Below, piece after piece: positions 24,970 to 33,842 of a DNA stretch of 54,552 nt. Under the pieces are notes generated by a model. The model worked only from the letters and a program-made list of their open reading frames with translations, was not told where the DNA came from and did no database searches. Position numbers and translations under genes: made by a program. This stretch comes from JBHIYN01 sp041984235 (lineage in GTDB: Bacteria; Pseudomonadota; Gammaproteobacteria; Ga0077536): positions 1 to 54,552 of the forward strand of contig JBHIYN010000024.1 in NCBI GenBank assembly GCA_041984235.1, in the 5' to 3' direction. Numbering within the stretch: the first letter of the stretch is position 1; the number at the start of each line of letters is the position of its first letter.

Positions 24970-25668
24970 TCAGTAGGTGCGGCGGCGCGGGCGATCGTAG
25001 CCGTCGTAGTCGCCGGAGAACTCCGGCACGCGCCCGACCAGCGACTCGATCAGGGTCAGCTCGGCGTCGGTGTGGTTCTTGAACGGCGCTTCGCGGATGA
25101 GGCTGCCGCCGGCGCCCGTGCCGAGCACGTAGCGCGCGGCGTGGTGCCCGGCATGCACGGTCTCGGTGCTGGCGTCGTCGTTGCTGGCGCCGATCTCGGT
25201 GATGCCGTAGCAGGTGCAGACGTAATCGCGGTCCGGCTCGACCTCGACGTAGACGCCGGTGCCGCGGATCCCGACCGTGGCGAAGCGGGTCTGGATGCGG
25301 TGGCGGCGCGAGCCGAACACCGACAACAGCGCACCGGTGACCACGCGCAGGCCCTCGACCAGGGTACTGTCGCCGGCCGGCGGTGAGAGCTGCAGGCGCG
25401 AGTCGCGGCGCAGGATGAAGGCGTCGCGGTCGACGGTGAAGATGACCAGCCCGTCGGGCCCGGTCTCGACCAGGTCGCCGCCGCGGATCTCGCTGGCGGC
25501 GGTGGCCGGCTCGCCGTTGACCGCGACCGCCCCGCGCAGGCTGTGGATGGAGCGGCTGGCGGCCTGGCCCGGCGTGGCCGGCAGCGCGAACAAGCCGGCC
25601 GCCAGTGCGCTGACCACGAACGCGCGGCGCGCGGGATCGATATCGGTGTCGTTCTCAGAAGATGACAT
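24970..25668 (-). CDS. FecR-domain protein with a Tat-like signal
   Basis: 232 residues. The N-terminus PARRAFVVSALAAGLFALP has twin arginines and a hydrophobic stretch ending near APATPGQA, fitting a Tat or Sec signal. The FecR domain runs from about 45 to 165 (GGDLVETGPDGLVIFTVDRDAFILRRDSRLQL; FATVGIRGTGVYVEVEPD). It has no anti-sigma cytoplasmic segment and no sigma-factor gene is adjacent. It is thus a periplasmic FecR-type beta-helical domain rather than a classical FecR regulator. It is divergent from a beta-barrel gene across an AT-rich gap and may interact with that protein. Confidence 0.8.
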   Translation of the reverse strand: MSSSENDTDIDPARRAFVVSALAAGLFALPATPGQAASRSIHSLRGAVAVNGEPATAASEIRGGDLVETGPDGLVIFTVDRDAFILRRDSRLQLSPPAGDSTLVEGLRVVTGALLSVFGSRRHRIQTRFATVGIRGTGVYVEVEPDRDYVCTCYGITEIGASNDDASTETVHAGHHAARYVLGTGAGGSLIREAPFKNHTDAELTLIESLVGRVPEFSGDYDGYDRPRRRTY

Positions 25669-25765
25669 GCGGCGTGCTCCCTGGTGCTGGCCAAACCCGG
25701 AGATTCATCTAGAATATCTTATAATTTACACTAGATAATCTTTTTAACTATCTGAATTTAATTGA
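25669..25765. promoter_or_regulatory. AT-rich divergent promoter region
   Basis: The 97 bp between the FecR gene and the beta-barrel gene are sharply AT-rich against the surrounding DNA (25708-25765). They contain TATAAT (25720-25725) and paired TCTAG/CTAGA boxes (near 25709 and 25731). No good -35 box sits 17 bp from the TATAAT, so an activator or a silencer such as an H-NS-like protein may be involved. Divergent transcription of both genes from here is likely. Confidence 0.4.
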
Positions 25766-26677
25766 ATGAAGCTTCGCACTTCATCCGGTTTCAAGGCGTG
25801 CTTGCGGCTTGCCACGAGCGCTGTCGGGGTGCTGCTTGCGACCCTCGCCGCCGCCGCCGGCTTCGATGCCGAGCTCGGCCTGCGCCACGAGGACAACGTC
25901 ACCCGTGCGCAGGCAGACGCCGACCGTGAACACGATACCGCGCTGGTGCTCGGCGTGCATGGCTTCGAGTCGTGGCGCCTGGACCCGCTGACCACGTTCT
26001 CGGTCGAGGCCGGACTGGGCGGGCGCTGGTGGACGCGCTTCGAGGACGTGAGCCGCTTCAGTGCCGAGCTGGGGGTACGCGCGCGGCGGCGGCTGGGCAT
26101 CGACTTCGGCGCGCCGTGGGCCGAGCTCGCGCTCGGCGTGACCGGCCTCAAGCACGTCGACAGCGCGGTGCGCGACGGCGGCATCGCGCGCGCCGGGCTC
26201 ACCGTCGGCAAGCGCTTCGGCCACCGCTGGCACGCGCGCGCGGGCTACGGCTACGCGGTGCGACGTGCGGTCGAGGACGTGGTCTTCGATACCGAGCAGC
26301 ACGAGGTCTTCGGCCAGCTCGACCTGAGCCTCGGCTCGCGCTGGCTGGTCTACGCCGAGATCGGGGCCATCGAGGGCGAGCTGACCTCGGTGGCGTCGCT
26401 GCCCAACCCGAAGATCCGGCGTGCTGCCAACGCCGTCATGCGCGACTTCGACGCCGCCTACGGCGAAGGCCGCTCGCCGCTGGTCGCAGGCCCGCGGCCG
26501 CGCTGGACCTACCAGCTCGACGGCGTGGTGGTCAGTGGCGAGCTCGGGGTCAACTACCCGCTCGGCCACGGCGTGGCGCTGGACGTCGCGGCGCGCTGGG
26601 TGGAGGCGCGCGCCGCCGGCGACAACGACTACGACGGCTACATCGTCAACGCCGGCCTGCTGTGGCGTTTTGACTGA
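25766..26677 (+). CDS. Probable outer-membrane beta-barrel protein, unknown function
   Basis: 303 residues from ATG at 25766. A signal peptide ends near 31 (LATLAAAAGFDAELGLRHEDNVTRA). The rest is alternating amphipathic strands with conserved aromatic/glycine turns (ELGLRHEDN, VEAGLGGRWW, ARAGYGYAVRR, LSLGSRWLVYAEIGAIEGE). It closes with YDGYIVNAGLLWRF, a C-terminal Phe signature typical of Bam substrates. The opening segment resembles surface-lipoprotein assembly or biofilm-export barrels. I do not recognise a specific family. Probably linked to the divergent FecR-domain gene. Confidence 0.65.
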   Translation: MKLRTSSGFKACLRLATSAVGVLLATLAAAAGFDAELGLRHEDNVTRAQADADREHDTALVLGVHGFESWRLDPLTTFSVEAGLGGRWWTRFEDVSRFSAELGVRARRRLGIDFGAPWAELALGVTGLKHVDSAVRDGGIARAGLTVGKRFGHRWHARAGYGYAVRRAVEDVVFDTEQHEVFGQLDLSLGSRWLVYAEIGAIEGELTSVASLPNPKIRRAANAVMRDFDAAYGEGRSPLVAGPRPRWTYQLDGVVVSGELGVNYPLGHGVALDVAARWVEARAAGDNDYDGYIVNAGLLWRFD

Positions 26678-26776
26678 GAGCGGCCGGCGCGGGTCCGGCG
26701 CTGAGTTGATCGAAGTCAGCGCCGCGCTGCGCCGCCCTGCGATGATGGTGACCATCAAGCGCAGGAGAAATCACGC

Positions 26777-27235
26777 ATGCTGGTACGGGATATCTGTCAG
26801 AACAACGTCGTAGTCGTCACCGGCGCAGACAGCGTGCTGACCGCCGCGCGGCTGATGCGCGACCAGCACATCGGCTGTGTCATCGTCACCGCGGACAGCG
26901 GCGACGGCGTACGCCCGGTCGGCGTGCTCACCGACCGCGACATCGTGGTCGCGGTGCTGGCGCTCAACCTGGACGCCGAGGAGATCGCGGTCGCCGACGT
27001 CATGAGCGCCGACGTGCGCGTGATCGCCGCCGACGCCGGCATTCCCGAGGCGCTTGCCACCATGCGCGCGGCCGGGGTGCGACGCCTGCCGGTGGTCGGT
27101 GCCGGCGGCGTGCTCGAAGGGCTGGTCAGCAGCGACGACATCCTCAAGGCGCTCGCCGACGAGCTCGGTAACGTCGCCCGCATCGTCGTCTCCGAGCAGG
27201 ACCAGGAGCGCGCCAAGCGCCGCGTCAAGGTCTGA
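26777..27235 (+). CDS. Tandem CBS-domain protein
   Basis: 152 residues with two CBS modules (about 8-60 and 73-130): VTGADSVLTAARLMRDQHIGCVIVTAD...VGVLTDRDI and MSADVRVIAADAGIPEALATMRAAGVRRLPVV...LEGLVSSDDIL. No fused catalytic domain is present. Stand-alone CBS pairs bind adenosine nucleotides and regulate partner enzymes or transporters. Upstream AGGAG lies in GCGCAGGAGAAATCACGC. Convergent with the small heat-shock gene, with a strong hairpin between. Confidence 0.92.
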   Translation: MLVRDICQNNVVVVTGADSVLTAARLMRDQHIGCVIVTADSGDGVRPVGVLTDRDIVVAVLALNLDAEEIAVADVMSADVRVIAADAGIPEALATMRAAGVRRLPVVGAGGVLEGLVSSDDILKALADELGNVARIVVSEQDQERAKRRVKV

Positions 27236-27240
27236 CCGGG

Positions 27241-27280
27241 GCGCACGACCCGGCGCCGCGGCGCCGGGCCGTCGTTGCGC
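27241..27280. terminator. GC-rich hairpin between convergent genes
   Basis: CCCGGCGCC (27249-27257), GC, GGCGCCGGG (27260-27268) form a perfect 9-bp stem. It is extended by ACGA/TCGT and GCGC/GCGC flanks with small bulges. It lies between the convergent CBS and Hsp20 stops and lacks a T-tract. It probably blocks read-through from both sides. Confidence 0.6.
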
Positions 27281-27287
27281 GGATGCC

Positions 27288-27713
27288 TCAGCCGACGCTG
27301 ATGCGGCGGGCTGCCCGGGCCGTCTTCTCCTTGCCCTTGGGCACTTCCAGGCGCAGCACGCCGTCGGTGAAGCTGGCCTTGATGTCGCCTTCCTCGACGC
27401 CTTCGCCGACGCGGAACGAGCGCATGTAGCGGCCGTAGCGGCGTTCCTGGCGAATGATCCGGCCTTCCTTCTCCTCCTTGTCTTCCTGCTCGGTCTCGGC
27501 GGAGATGGTGAGCACGCCGTTCTCCAGGGTGACCTCGAGGTCCTTCTTGTCGACGCCCGGCAGCTCGGCGGTGATGGCGTAGTGGTCGCCGTTCTCCTTG
27601 ATGTCCGAGCGCGGCGCAAAGGCGCCGGCCTCGCTGCCGCCGGCGCGCAGCGGCGCCCAGAAGTCGAACATGTCATCGAGATCGAACATCGATCGACGCG
27701 GGGTCAGGTTCAT
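27288..27713 (-). CDS. Hsp20/alpha-crystallin small heat-shock protein
   Basis: 141 residues. The alpha-crystallin domain spans about 38-130 (SDIKENGDHYAITAELPGVDKKDLEVTLENGVLTISAE; RYGRYMRSFRVGEGV...IKASFTDGVLRLEVPKG). The closing ARRISVG contains the IxV motif used for oligomer assembly. It is an ATP-independent holdase for unfolding proteins. The short N-terminus has the MFDLDDMFDF segment common to class A members. No ROSE-like thermometer could be identified in the short leader. Confidence 0.94.
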   Translation of the reverse strand: MNLTPRRSMFDLDDMFDFWAPLRAGGSEAGAFAPRSDIKENGDHYAITAELPGVDKKDLEVTLENGVLTISAETEQEDKEEKEGRIIRQERRYGRYMRSFRVGEGVEEGDIKASFTDGVLRLEVPKGKEKTARAARRISVG

Positions 27714-27873
27714 GACGGGCCTCCTGCTTGCTGTTGTCGTGGACGGCGCGAGTATGGAACCGGCGGCGGCGCCATTTGCTGACCGAGGTCAGCATTTTCA
27801 CGCGCCTGCCCGGCGCCGCGGTTGATGGTCTAATGACGGCCCCGTTCATCCCTTCGGAGGCAGCGCGTCCAGC

Positions 27874-28653
27874 ATGGCCAGCTCACTGTTCGACCTCACC
27901 GGCAAGGTCGCCCTCATCACCGGTTCCAGCAAGGGCATCGGCCGCGCCATGGCCGAGGAGCTCGCCCGCCATGGCGCGCAGGTCGTGATCTCCAGCCGCA
28001 AGGCCGAGGTCTGCGACGAGGTCGCCGCGGCGATCAACGCCGAGTGCGAGGGCGCGCCCGGCGGCGCCGTGCCGATCGCGGCCAACATCAGCCACAAGGC
28101 CGAGCTCGAGCGGCTGGTGGCGGAGACGCGCGCCGCGCTGGGGCGTATCGACGTGCTTATCCTCAACGCCGCGGTCAACCCGGCCTACGGCCCCATGAGC
28201 GAGCTGCCGGACTCGGCCTTCGAGAAGATCCTCGGGGTCAACATCATGTCCAACCACTGGCTCGCGCAGATGGTGCTGCCGGAGATGGTCGGGCGCCGCG
28301 ACGGCGTGGTCATCATCGTCAGCTCCATCGGCGGCCTGCGCGGCCACGACCGCCTCGGTGCCTACTGCATCTCCAAGGCGGCCGACGTGCAGCTGGTGCG
28401 CAACCTGGCGGTCGAGTACGGGCCGCACAACGTGCGCGTCAACGCGATCTCGCCCGGTCTCATCCGCACCGATTTCGCGCGCGCCCTGTGGGAGAACCCC
28501 GAGATCCTGGAGAAACGCACCCAGTACGATCCGCTGCGCCGCATCGGCGAGCCGCACGAGGTCGCCGGCATCGCGGTCTACCTGTCCTCGGCCGCCGGCA
28601 GCTTCACCACCGGCCAGAACTTCGTCATCGACGGCGGCGCCACCATCGGCTGA
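27874..28653 (+). CDS. Short-chain dehydrogenase/reductase
   Basis: 259 residues from ATG at 27874. TGSSKGIGRA (16-25) is the cofactor loop. NAAVNPAYGP, SSIGG, the catalytic Tyr-Lys pair of AYCISKA and GQNFVIDGGATIG follow. Arg43 after the second strand (SSRKAE) favours NADP(H). It resembles DHRS4-like carbonyl reductases. The AYCISK form of the active site (Tyr, then Lys four residues on) is intact. It stands alone between Hsp20 and the GGDEF-EAL gene, so the substrate is open. Confidence 0.87.
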   Translation: MASSLFDLTGKVALITGSSKGIGRAMAEELARHGAQVVISSRKAEVCDEVAAAINAECEGAPGGAVPIAANISHKAELERLVAETRAALGRIDVLILNAAVNPAYGPMSELPDSAFEKILGVNIMSNHWLAQMVLPEMVGRRDGVVIIVSSIGGLRGHDRLGAYCISKAADVQLVRNLAVEYGPHNVRVNAISPGLIRTDFARALWENPEILEKRTQYDPLRRIGEPHEVAGIAVYLSSAAGSFTTGQNFVIDGGATIG

Positions 28654-28697
28654 AGTCAGCCCGCCGCGCCGCGCAGCGGCACGCCGGGCCACATGGC

Positions 28698-31598
28698 TCA
28701 GGACGCGCGCGCGGTGTCGGGCTGCAGGATCTCGGCCGCCGCGTGCAACACGGCTTCCATTTCCGCGTTCGGCAGCGGCCGGCTGAACAGGAACCCCTGC
28801 GCCTGGCGGCAGCCGCGCGCGCGCAGGAAGTCGCGCTGCGCCGGGGTCTCGACCCCTTCGGCGACGACGTTGATGCCGCGCGCGGTGGCGAGCGCGATGA
28901 TCGAGTCGACGATGGAGACGTCGCCGCGGTCGCCGGGCAGGTCGCTGACGAAGGAGCGGTCGATCTTGAGGGTGTCGACCGCGAAGCGCTTGAGGTAGGC
29001 GAGCGAGGAGTAACCGGTGCCGAAATCGTCGATCGCGATGCGCACGCCCATCGCGCGCAGGCGTTCGAGCAGGTCGGCGGTCTCGTCCGGGCGCTCCATC
29101 AGCACGCTCTCGGTGATCTCAAGCTCGAGCAGGCCGGGGTCGAGATGGGTGGCGTAGAGGGTGTCGTGCACCTGGCGTAGCAGGTCGGTCTGCTGGAACT
29201 GGCGCGACGACAGGTTCACTGCCAGCGGGTGCATACCGAGCCCGGCCCGCTCCCAGTGCTTGACCTGGCGGCAGGCGGTCGCGAGGACCCAGCGGCCGAG
29301 CGGCACGATGAGGTTGCGCTCCTCGGCCAACGGGACGAATTCACCCGGCGCGAGCAGGCCGCGCTCGGGGTGCTGCCAGCGCACCAGCGCCTCGACGCCG
29401 ACCAGGCGCGCGCTGGCGAGGTCGTACTTGGGCTGGTAGTAGAGCACGAACTCCTCGCGCTCCAGCGCGCGGCGCAGGTCGCGCTCCAGCGTCACCCGCC
29501 GCAGCATGCGCTCGTTCATCTCGGCCTGGAAGAACTGGAAGTTGCCGCGCCCGCAGTCCTTGGCATGGTACATGGCGGTATCGGCGTTCTTGACCAGGGC
29601 GTCGCCGTCGGCGCCGTCGTCGGGAAACACGCTGATGCCGATGCTGGCGCCGACCACCACCTCGTTGCCGAACAGGGTGAACGGTTCGTGCAGGCGTTCG
29701 ATGATGTGCTGGGCGACCTGGCCGGCGGACTCGGCGTTGTCGACCTCGGTCAGGATGATGGTGAACTCGTCACCGCCGAGGCGGGCGACGGTGTCGGTGT
29801 CGCGCAGCGAGGCGCGGATGCGATCGGCGGCCTGGATGATGAGCTCGTCGCCGGCTTCGTGGCCGAGGGTGTCGTTGACGTCCTTGAAACGATCCATGTC
29901 GATGAACAGCAGCGCGACGCGATCGCCATGACGGCGGCTGGCGATCACGGCCTCGTTGAGCCGCTCGCGGAAGAAGGTGCGGTTGGCGAGCCCGGTCAGG
30001 GGGTCGAAGAAGGCGAGGTCGCGGAGCTGCTTCTCGGTATCTTTCTCGGCGGTGATGTCCTTGAACATGCCGACGCAGTGGCTCACCGCGCCATCGCCGT
30101 CGCGGATCGCGTTGAGGCTGATCCAGGCCGGGAAGGGCTCGCCGCTGCGGCGGCGGTCCCAGACCTCGCCGGCCCAGCGTCCGGAGGCACCGAGCAGGCT
30201 CGGCAGCCGCGCGTACAGCGCCGAGCCGGTCGGCGCGTCGCAGGTGGTGCCGGGCACGGAGCCGATGACCTCGTCACGCAGGTAACCGGTGATGCGGGTA
30301 TACGCGGCGTTGACGTCGAGCACGCGCCCGGTGGGATCGGTGACGATGACCGCCTCGCTGGCGTTGTCGATGATCTTCTGCGCCAGCCGCAGGCGCTGCT
30401 CGGCCGCCTTGCGGTCGCTGATGTCGGTCTGGATGCAGCCCACGCCGTAGACGTGGCCGTCTTCACCGACGAGCGGGAAGCGCGCGGTGATGAAGGTGTG
30501 CGCGCCGTCCGCGAGGTTAACGGTCTGCTCGCGCTGGGTCGGCTGCGCGAGCGAGACGACGATGGCATCGGCGCCGTCGTCCGCGATCTCGGAGCTGGCC
30601 GGGAAGGCCTCCGCCGCGGTCTTGCCGAGCACTGCCGTGGCCGGCGCGTCGAAGACCTGCTCGAAGCGCCGGTTGACCATCACGTAGCGGCCGTCGGTGT
30701 CCTTCAGGGTGATCACCGAGGGCGAGTTCTCGATGATGTCGCCGAGCCGGTTGCGCGTGCGCCGCAGCTCCTCGGAACGTGCGTTCAGCGCGGCCTCGTT
30801 GTCGCGCATGCGACCGACGTTGGCCACGTAGAGGCCGAGGAAGTGCTGCAGGATGACGAGGTAGGCGGTCAGGCGCAGGCCGTGCCACAGCCACCAGGTC
30901 ACGTCCCACAGCACGGAGAAATGGAACAGCATCGCCGCCATGCCGAACAGCAGGCAGTGGTTGGCGAGCAGCAGGCGCTCGCGTCGCTCGCCGCTGCGGT
31001 CGCGCCAGGCGAAATGAAACCAGGCGACCAGGAAGCCGGCGCCGCCGAGCAGGTTGAGGGCTTCGGCCAGCGGCGTGAACATGCCTTCAGCGGCGACGGC
31101 GGGGACGGCCTCGGCGTAGAGCAGCACGACGATCGCGAGCAGCGTCGCGATCACGGCCCCGAACAACGGGGCGCGCTGCAGCCGCGGGCGGGCGCTGACC
31201 GCCGCCGGCAGCACGACCAGCGCGAAAGCGAGGCCGCCGGCCAGCGTCGCCAGGCAGTGCAGCCAGACGAAGGCGGCGCCGGCATGCAGTCCCGCGTGGA
31301 TGCCGTCGAGCAGCCCCATGGTGGTGAGGCTGGTCGCGACCCACAGGTAGAGCGGCCGGACCTGGCCGTTGCTGCGCATCACGACGATGACCCCGGCCAG
31401 CAGGAGGGCGGCGAAGGCGCCGATGCCCTCGGCGAGGGCGTGCATGGGGTGATGGTCCCAGCGCAGGCCACCCCACAGCTGGTGCACCGGGAGCGCGATC
31501 AGCAGCGGCAGCACCGCACTCGGCAGCAGGCTCAGGAGCAGGGCGTCGCGGCGGCTCAGGTCGGCCGCGGGCGGGGACGCTTCTCGCTCGGTCGTCAT
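28698..31598 (-). CDS. Membrane-bound PAS-PAS-GGDEF-EAL cyclic-di-GMP enzyme
   Basis: 966 residues from ATG at 31598; the longer open frame is ignored because its first 93 residues are not conserved-looking. About seven membrane helices (20-265) form an unrecognised sensor, followed by two PAS/PAC units (about 285-400 and 405-525). The diguanylate-cyclase domain has intact RLGGDEFT and no obvious RxxD inhibitory site. The phosphodiesterase domain has intact EAL (GVEALVRW), NLSSRQF, DDFGTGYSS and AEGVET motifs. Both activities could exist. Divergent from the PQQ-dehydrogenase gene. Confidence 0.92.
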   Translation of the reverse strand: MTTEREASPPAADLSRRDALLLSLLPSAVLPLLIALPVHQLWGGLRWDHHPMHALAEGIGAFAALLLAGVIVVMRSNGQVRPLYLWVATSLTTMGLLDGIHAGLHAGAAFVWLHCLATLAGGLAFALVVLPAAVSARPRLQRAPLFGAVIATLLAIVVLLYAEAVPAVAAEGMFTPLAEALNLLGGAGFLVAWFHFAWRDRSGERRERLLLANHCLLFGMAAMLFHFSVLWDVTWWLWHGLRLTAYLVILQHFLGLYVANVGRMRDNEAALNARSEELRRTRNRLGDIIENSPSVITLKDTDGRYVMVNRRFEQVFDAPATAVLGKTAAEAFPASSEIADDGADAIVVSLAQPTQREQTVNLADGAHTFITARFPLVGEDGHVYGVGCIQTDISDRKAAEQRLRLAQKIIDNASEAVIVTDPTGRVLDVNAAYTRITGYLRDEVIGSVPGTTCDAPTGSALYARLPSLLGASGRWAGEVWDRRRSGEPFPAWISLNAIRDGDGAVSHCVGMFKDITAEKDTEKQLRDLAFFDPLTGLANRTFFRERLNEAVIASRRHGDRVALLFIDMDRFKDVNDTLGHEAGDELIIQAADRIRASLRDTDTVARLGGDEFTIILTEVDNAESAGQVAQHIIERLHEPFTLFGNEVVVGASIGISVFPDDGADGDALVKNADTAMYHAKDCGRGNFQFFQAEMNERMLRRVTLERDLRRALEREEFVLYYQPKYDLASARLVGVEALVRWQHPERGLLAPGEFVPLAEERNLIVPLGRWVLATACRQVKHWERAGLGMHPLAVNLSSRQFQQTDLLRQVHDTLYATHLDPGLLELEITESVLMERPDETADLLERLRAMGVRIAIDDFGTGYSSLAYLKRFAVDTLKIDRSFVSDLPGDRGDVSIVDSIIALATARGINVVAEGVETPAQRDFLRARGCRQAQGFLFSRPLPNAEMEAVLHAAAEILQPDTARAS

Positions 31599-31788
31599 GC
31601 TGGCGGGTGCTCCGGGGAACTCGTGGTGAGCGGTGATTCTCGGCACCGCCACGGGCGCCGCGCGGATACGCTGTACCCGTGCCTGTAACAGCGGCCGCGC
31701 CGGCCGGATCTGAAGGCCCCACCCTTGCCGCGCGGCGGGCGAGCGGCCATGCTCGGCACCCCGGCATTCGAGCGAGTAGGGTACCCGC

Positions 31789-33762
31789 ATGAAACCGAGC
31801 CCATCCTGCGCCGTGCTGGCGGCGATCGCGCTGCTTGCCGCCGGCTGTGGCGAGCAGCAGCCGGCAGTGCCGCTCACCCCCGGTCCGGTCGCCGACTGGC
31901 CGGCCTGGGGCGGCGCTCCCGGTGGCGGCCATTACTCGCCGCTGGCGCAGATTACGCCGGCCAACGTGCACGCCCTGGAAGTGGCCTGGGAGCACCGCTC
32001 GGGCGATTTCCGCTCCGGCCCGGACCTCGCCGGCGAGGTCGACATGCAGACCATGATCCCGGCCAGCGCCTTCCAGGCGACGCCGATCGTGACCGAAGGA
32101 CGCCTCTACTACTGCACGCCGTTCAACCGCGTGTTCGCGCTCGACCCGGAGACCGGCGCCGAGATCTGGATGCACGATCCGCAGGTCGACGTCAGCCACA
32201 CCGTGGTCACCAACTGCCGCGGCGTGTCGAGCTGGGTGGATGCCGACGCCGCCCCCGGTGCGCGCTGCCGCCACCGCATCTTCGCGCCGACGCTGGACGC
32301 GCGCATCATCGCGCTCGACGGCGCGACCGGCGAGCGCTGCGCGGACTTCGCCGACGGTGGCGAAATCGATCTCTCCGCGGGCATGGGTGCGTTCGCGCCG
32401 CGCGACTACGGCATCACCAGTCCGCCGGCCATCATCGGTGACCTGCTGGTGAGCGGCGCCTTCGTCATCGACGCCTGGGACACCGGCGTGCCGGCCGGCG
32501 TGGTACGTGCCTACGACGTGCGCAGCGGGGCGCTGCGCTGGGCCTGGAACCCGGTCGCGCCGGGGCACGCGGCGCGCGAGGCCGACGGCACTTTCGTGCG
32601 CGGCACCACCAACGTGTGGTCGGTGATCGCGGTGGACGAGGCGCTCGGCCACGTCTACGTGCCGACCGGCAACAGCTCGCCGGACTACTACGGCGGTCAC
32701 CGCGAGGGGCATCTCGATCATTACTCGAGCTCGGTGGTGGCGCTCGACGCCGCCAGCGGCGAGGTGGTGTGGCACGTGCCCACCGTGCATCACGACATCT
32801 GGGACTTCGACGTGCCGGCGCAGCCGACCCTGGTCGACCTGACCGTCGCCGGCGAGCGCGTGCCGGCGCTGGTGCAGGTGACCAAGATGGGCCTGACCTG
32901 GGTCCTCGACCGGCGCGACGGCCGCGCGTTGTTCGGCGTGGAGGAGCGGCCGGCGCCGCAGGCCGGTGCGGTACCGGGCGAGTACCTGGCGCCGACGCAG
33001 CCGTTCCCGCGCAAGCCGGCGCCGCTGCATCCGCTCACCATCGGCCCCGACGACGCCTGGGGCCTGACGCCGTGGGATCGCGGCGCCTGCCGCGACGCCA
33101 TCGCGGCGCTCGACCACGGTCCGATCTACACGCCCATCTCGAGCCGCGGCACGGTGCTGTTCCCGGCGCCGATCGGCGGCAACAACTGGGGCTCGCCGGC
33201 GGTCGATGCGGAGCGCGGCATCATGATCGCGAGCGACAGCCGGCTGCCGTTCCAGGCGCGCCTCGTGCCGCGCGCCGAGTGCAGCGGGCAGGGCAAGGAG
33301 ATGCCGCAGCGCGGCACGCCTTACTGCATCCGCATGCAGCCGCTGACCTCGCCGCTGGGCGCGCCGTGCACGGCGCCGCCGTGGGGCACCCTGGCGGCGG
33401 TCGACCTCAACAGCGGCGAGCGCCTGTGGCAGGTACCGCTGGGTACGCTGGAGGGCCTGGTGCCGCTGGTCGGTCGTTTTATCGCCGGCTCGCCCGGCTT
33501 CGGCGGACCGTTGCTGACTGCCTCCGGGCTGGTCTTCGTCGCTGCCGCCGCCGATCACCACCTGCGCGTGTTCGAGGCCGCGAGCGGCACCGAGCTGGCG
33601 AAGCTCGCGCTGCCGACGCAATCGGCCGCGGTACCCATGAGCTACCGTGTGCGCGAGGACGGCCGCCAGTACGTGGTGCTCGCGGTGGGCGGGCACTGGA
33701 CCGGCGCCTCGCCGGCTGCCGACCATCTGATCGCCTTCGCGCTCCCGGCCGCGCCGCGCTGA
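31789..33762 (+). CDS. PQQ-dependent dehydrogenase-type beta-propeller lipoprotein
   Basis: 657 residues. A lipobox, LLAAGC at about 15-20, makes it a lipoprotein and replaces the membrane domain of glucose dehydrogenase. The mature part follows the quinoprotein glucose/quinate dehydrogenase layout: WPAWGGAPGGGHYSPLAQIT, repeated tryptophan-docking strands (ALDPETGAEIWMHD, ALDAASGEVVWHV, VDLNSGERLWQV) and HHDIWDFDVPAQP. It should oxidise a sugar or alcohol in the periplasm and feed electrons to quinone or cytochrome. No pqq biosynthesis genes are in the window. Confidence 0.88.
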   Translation: MKPSPSCAVLAAIALLAAGCGEQQPAVPLTPGPVADWPAWGGAPGGGHYSPLAQITPANVHALEVAWEHRSGDFRSGPDLAGEVDMQTMIPASAFQATPIVTEGRLYYCTPFNRVFALDPETGAEIWMHDPQVDVSHTVVTNCRGVSSWVDADAAPGARCRHRIFAPTLDARIIALDGATGERCADFADGGEIDLSAGMGAFAPRDYGITSPPAIIGDLLVSGAFVIDAWDTGVPAGVVRAYDVRSGALRWAWNPVAPGHAAREADGTFVRGTTNVWSVIAVDEALGHVYVPTGNSSPDYYGGHREGHLDHYSSSVVALDAASGEVVWHVPTVHHDIWDFDVPAQPTLVDLTVAGERVPALVQVTKMGLTWVLDRRDGRALFGVEERPAPQAGAVPGEYLAPTQPFPRKPAPLHPLTIGPDDAWGLTPWDRGACRDAIAALDHGPIYTPISSRGTVLFPAPIGGNNWGSPAVDAERGIMIASDSRLPFQARLVPRAECSGQGKEMPQRGTPYCIRMQPLTSPLGAPCTAPPWGTLAAVDLNSGERLWQVPLGTLEGLVPLVGRFIAGSPGFGGPLLTASGLVFVAAAADHHLRVFEAASGTELAKLALPTQSAAVPMSYRVREDGRQYVVLAVGGHWTGASPAADHLIAFALPAAPR

Positions 33763-33842
33763 GCGGCGCGGCCGCGCGGGCTTCCAATGCGGCGGCATTT
33801 GGTCTGCAATGGGCAGCAGGCAGTAACCGGGGAGGTCACGCC

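Noticed and set aside
29229..31688. 819-codon plus-strand open frame opposite the GGDEF-EAL gene
   Set aside because: Shadow frame produced by GC-rich third positions; no domain, while the minus strand encodes intact PAS, GGDEF and EAL motifs.
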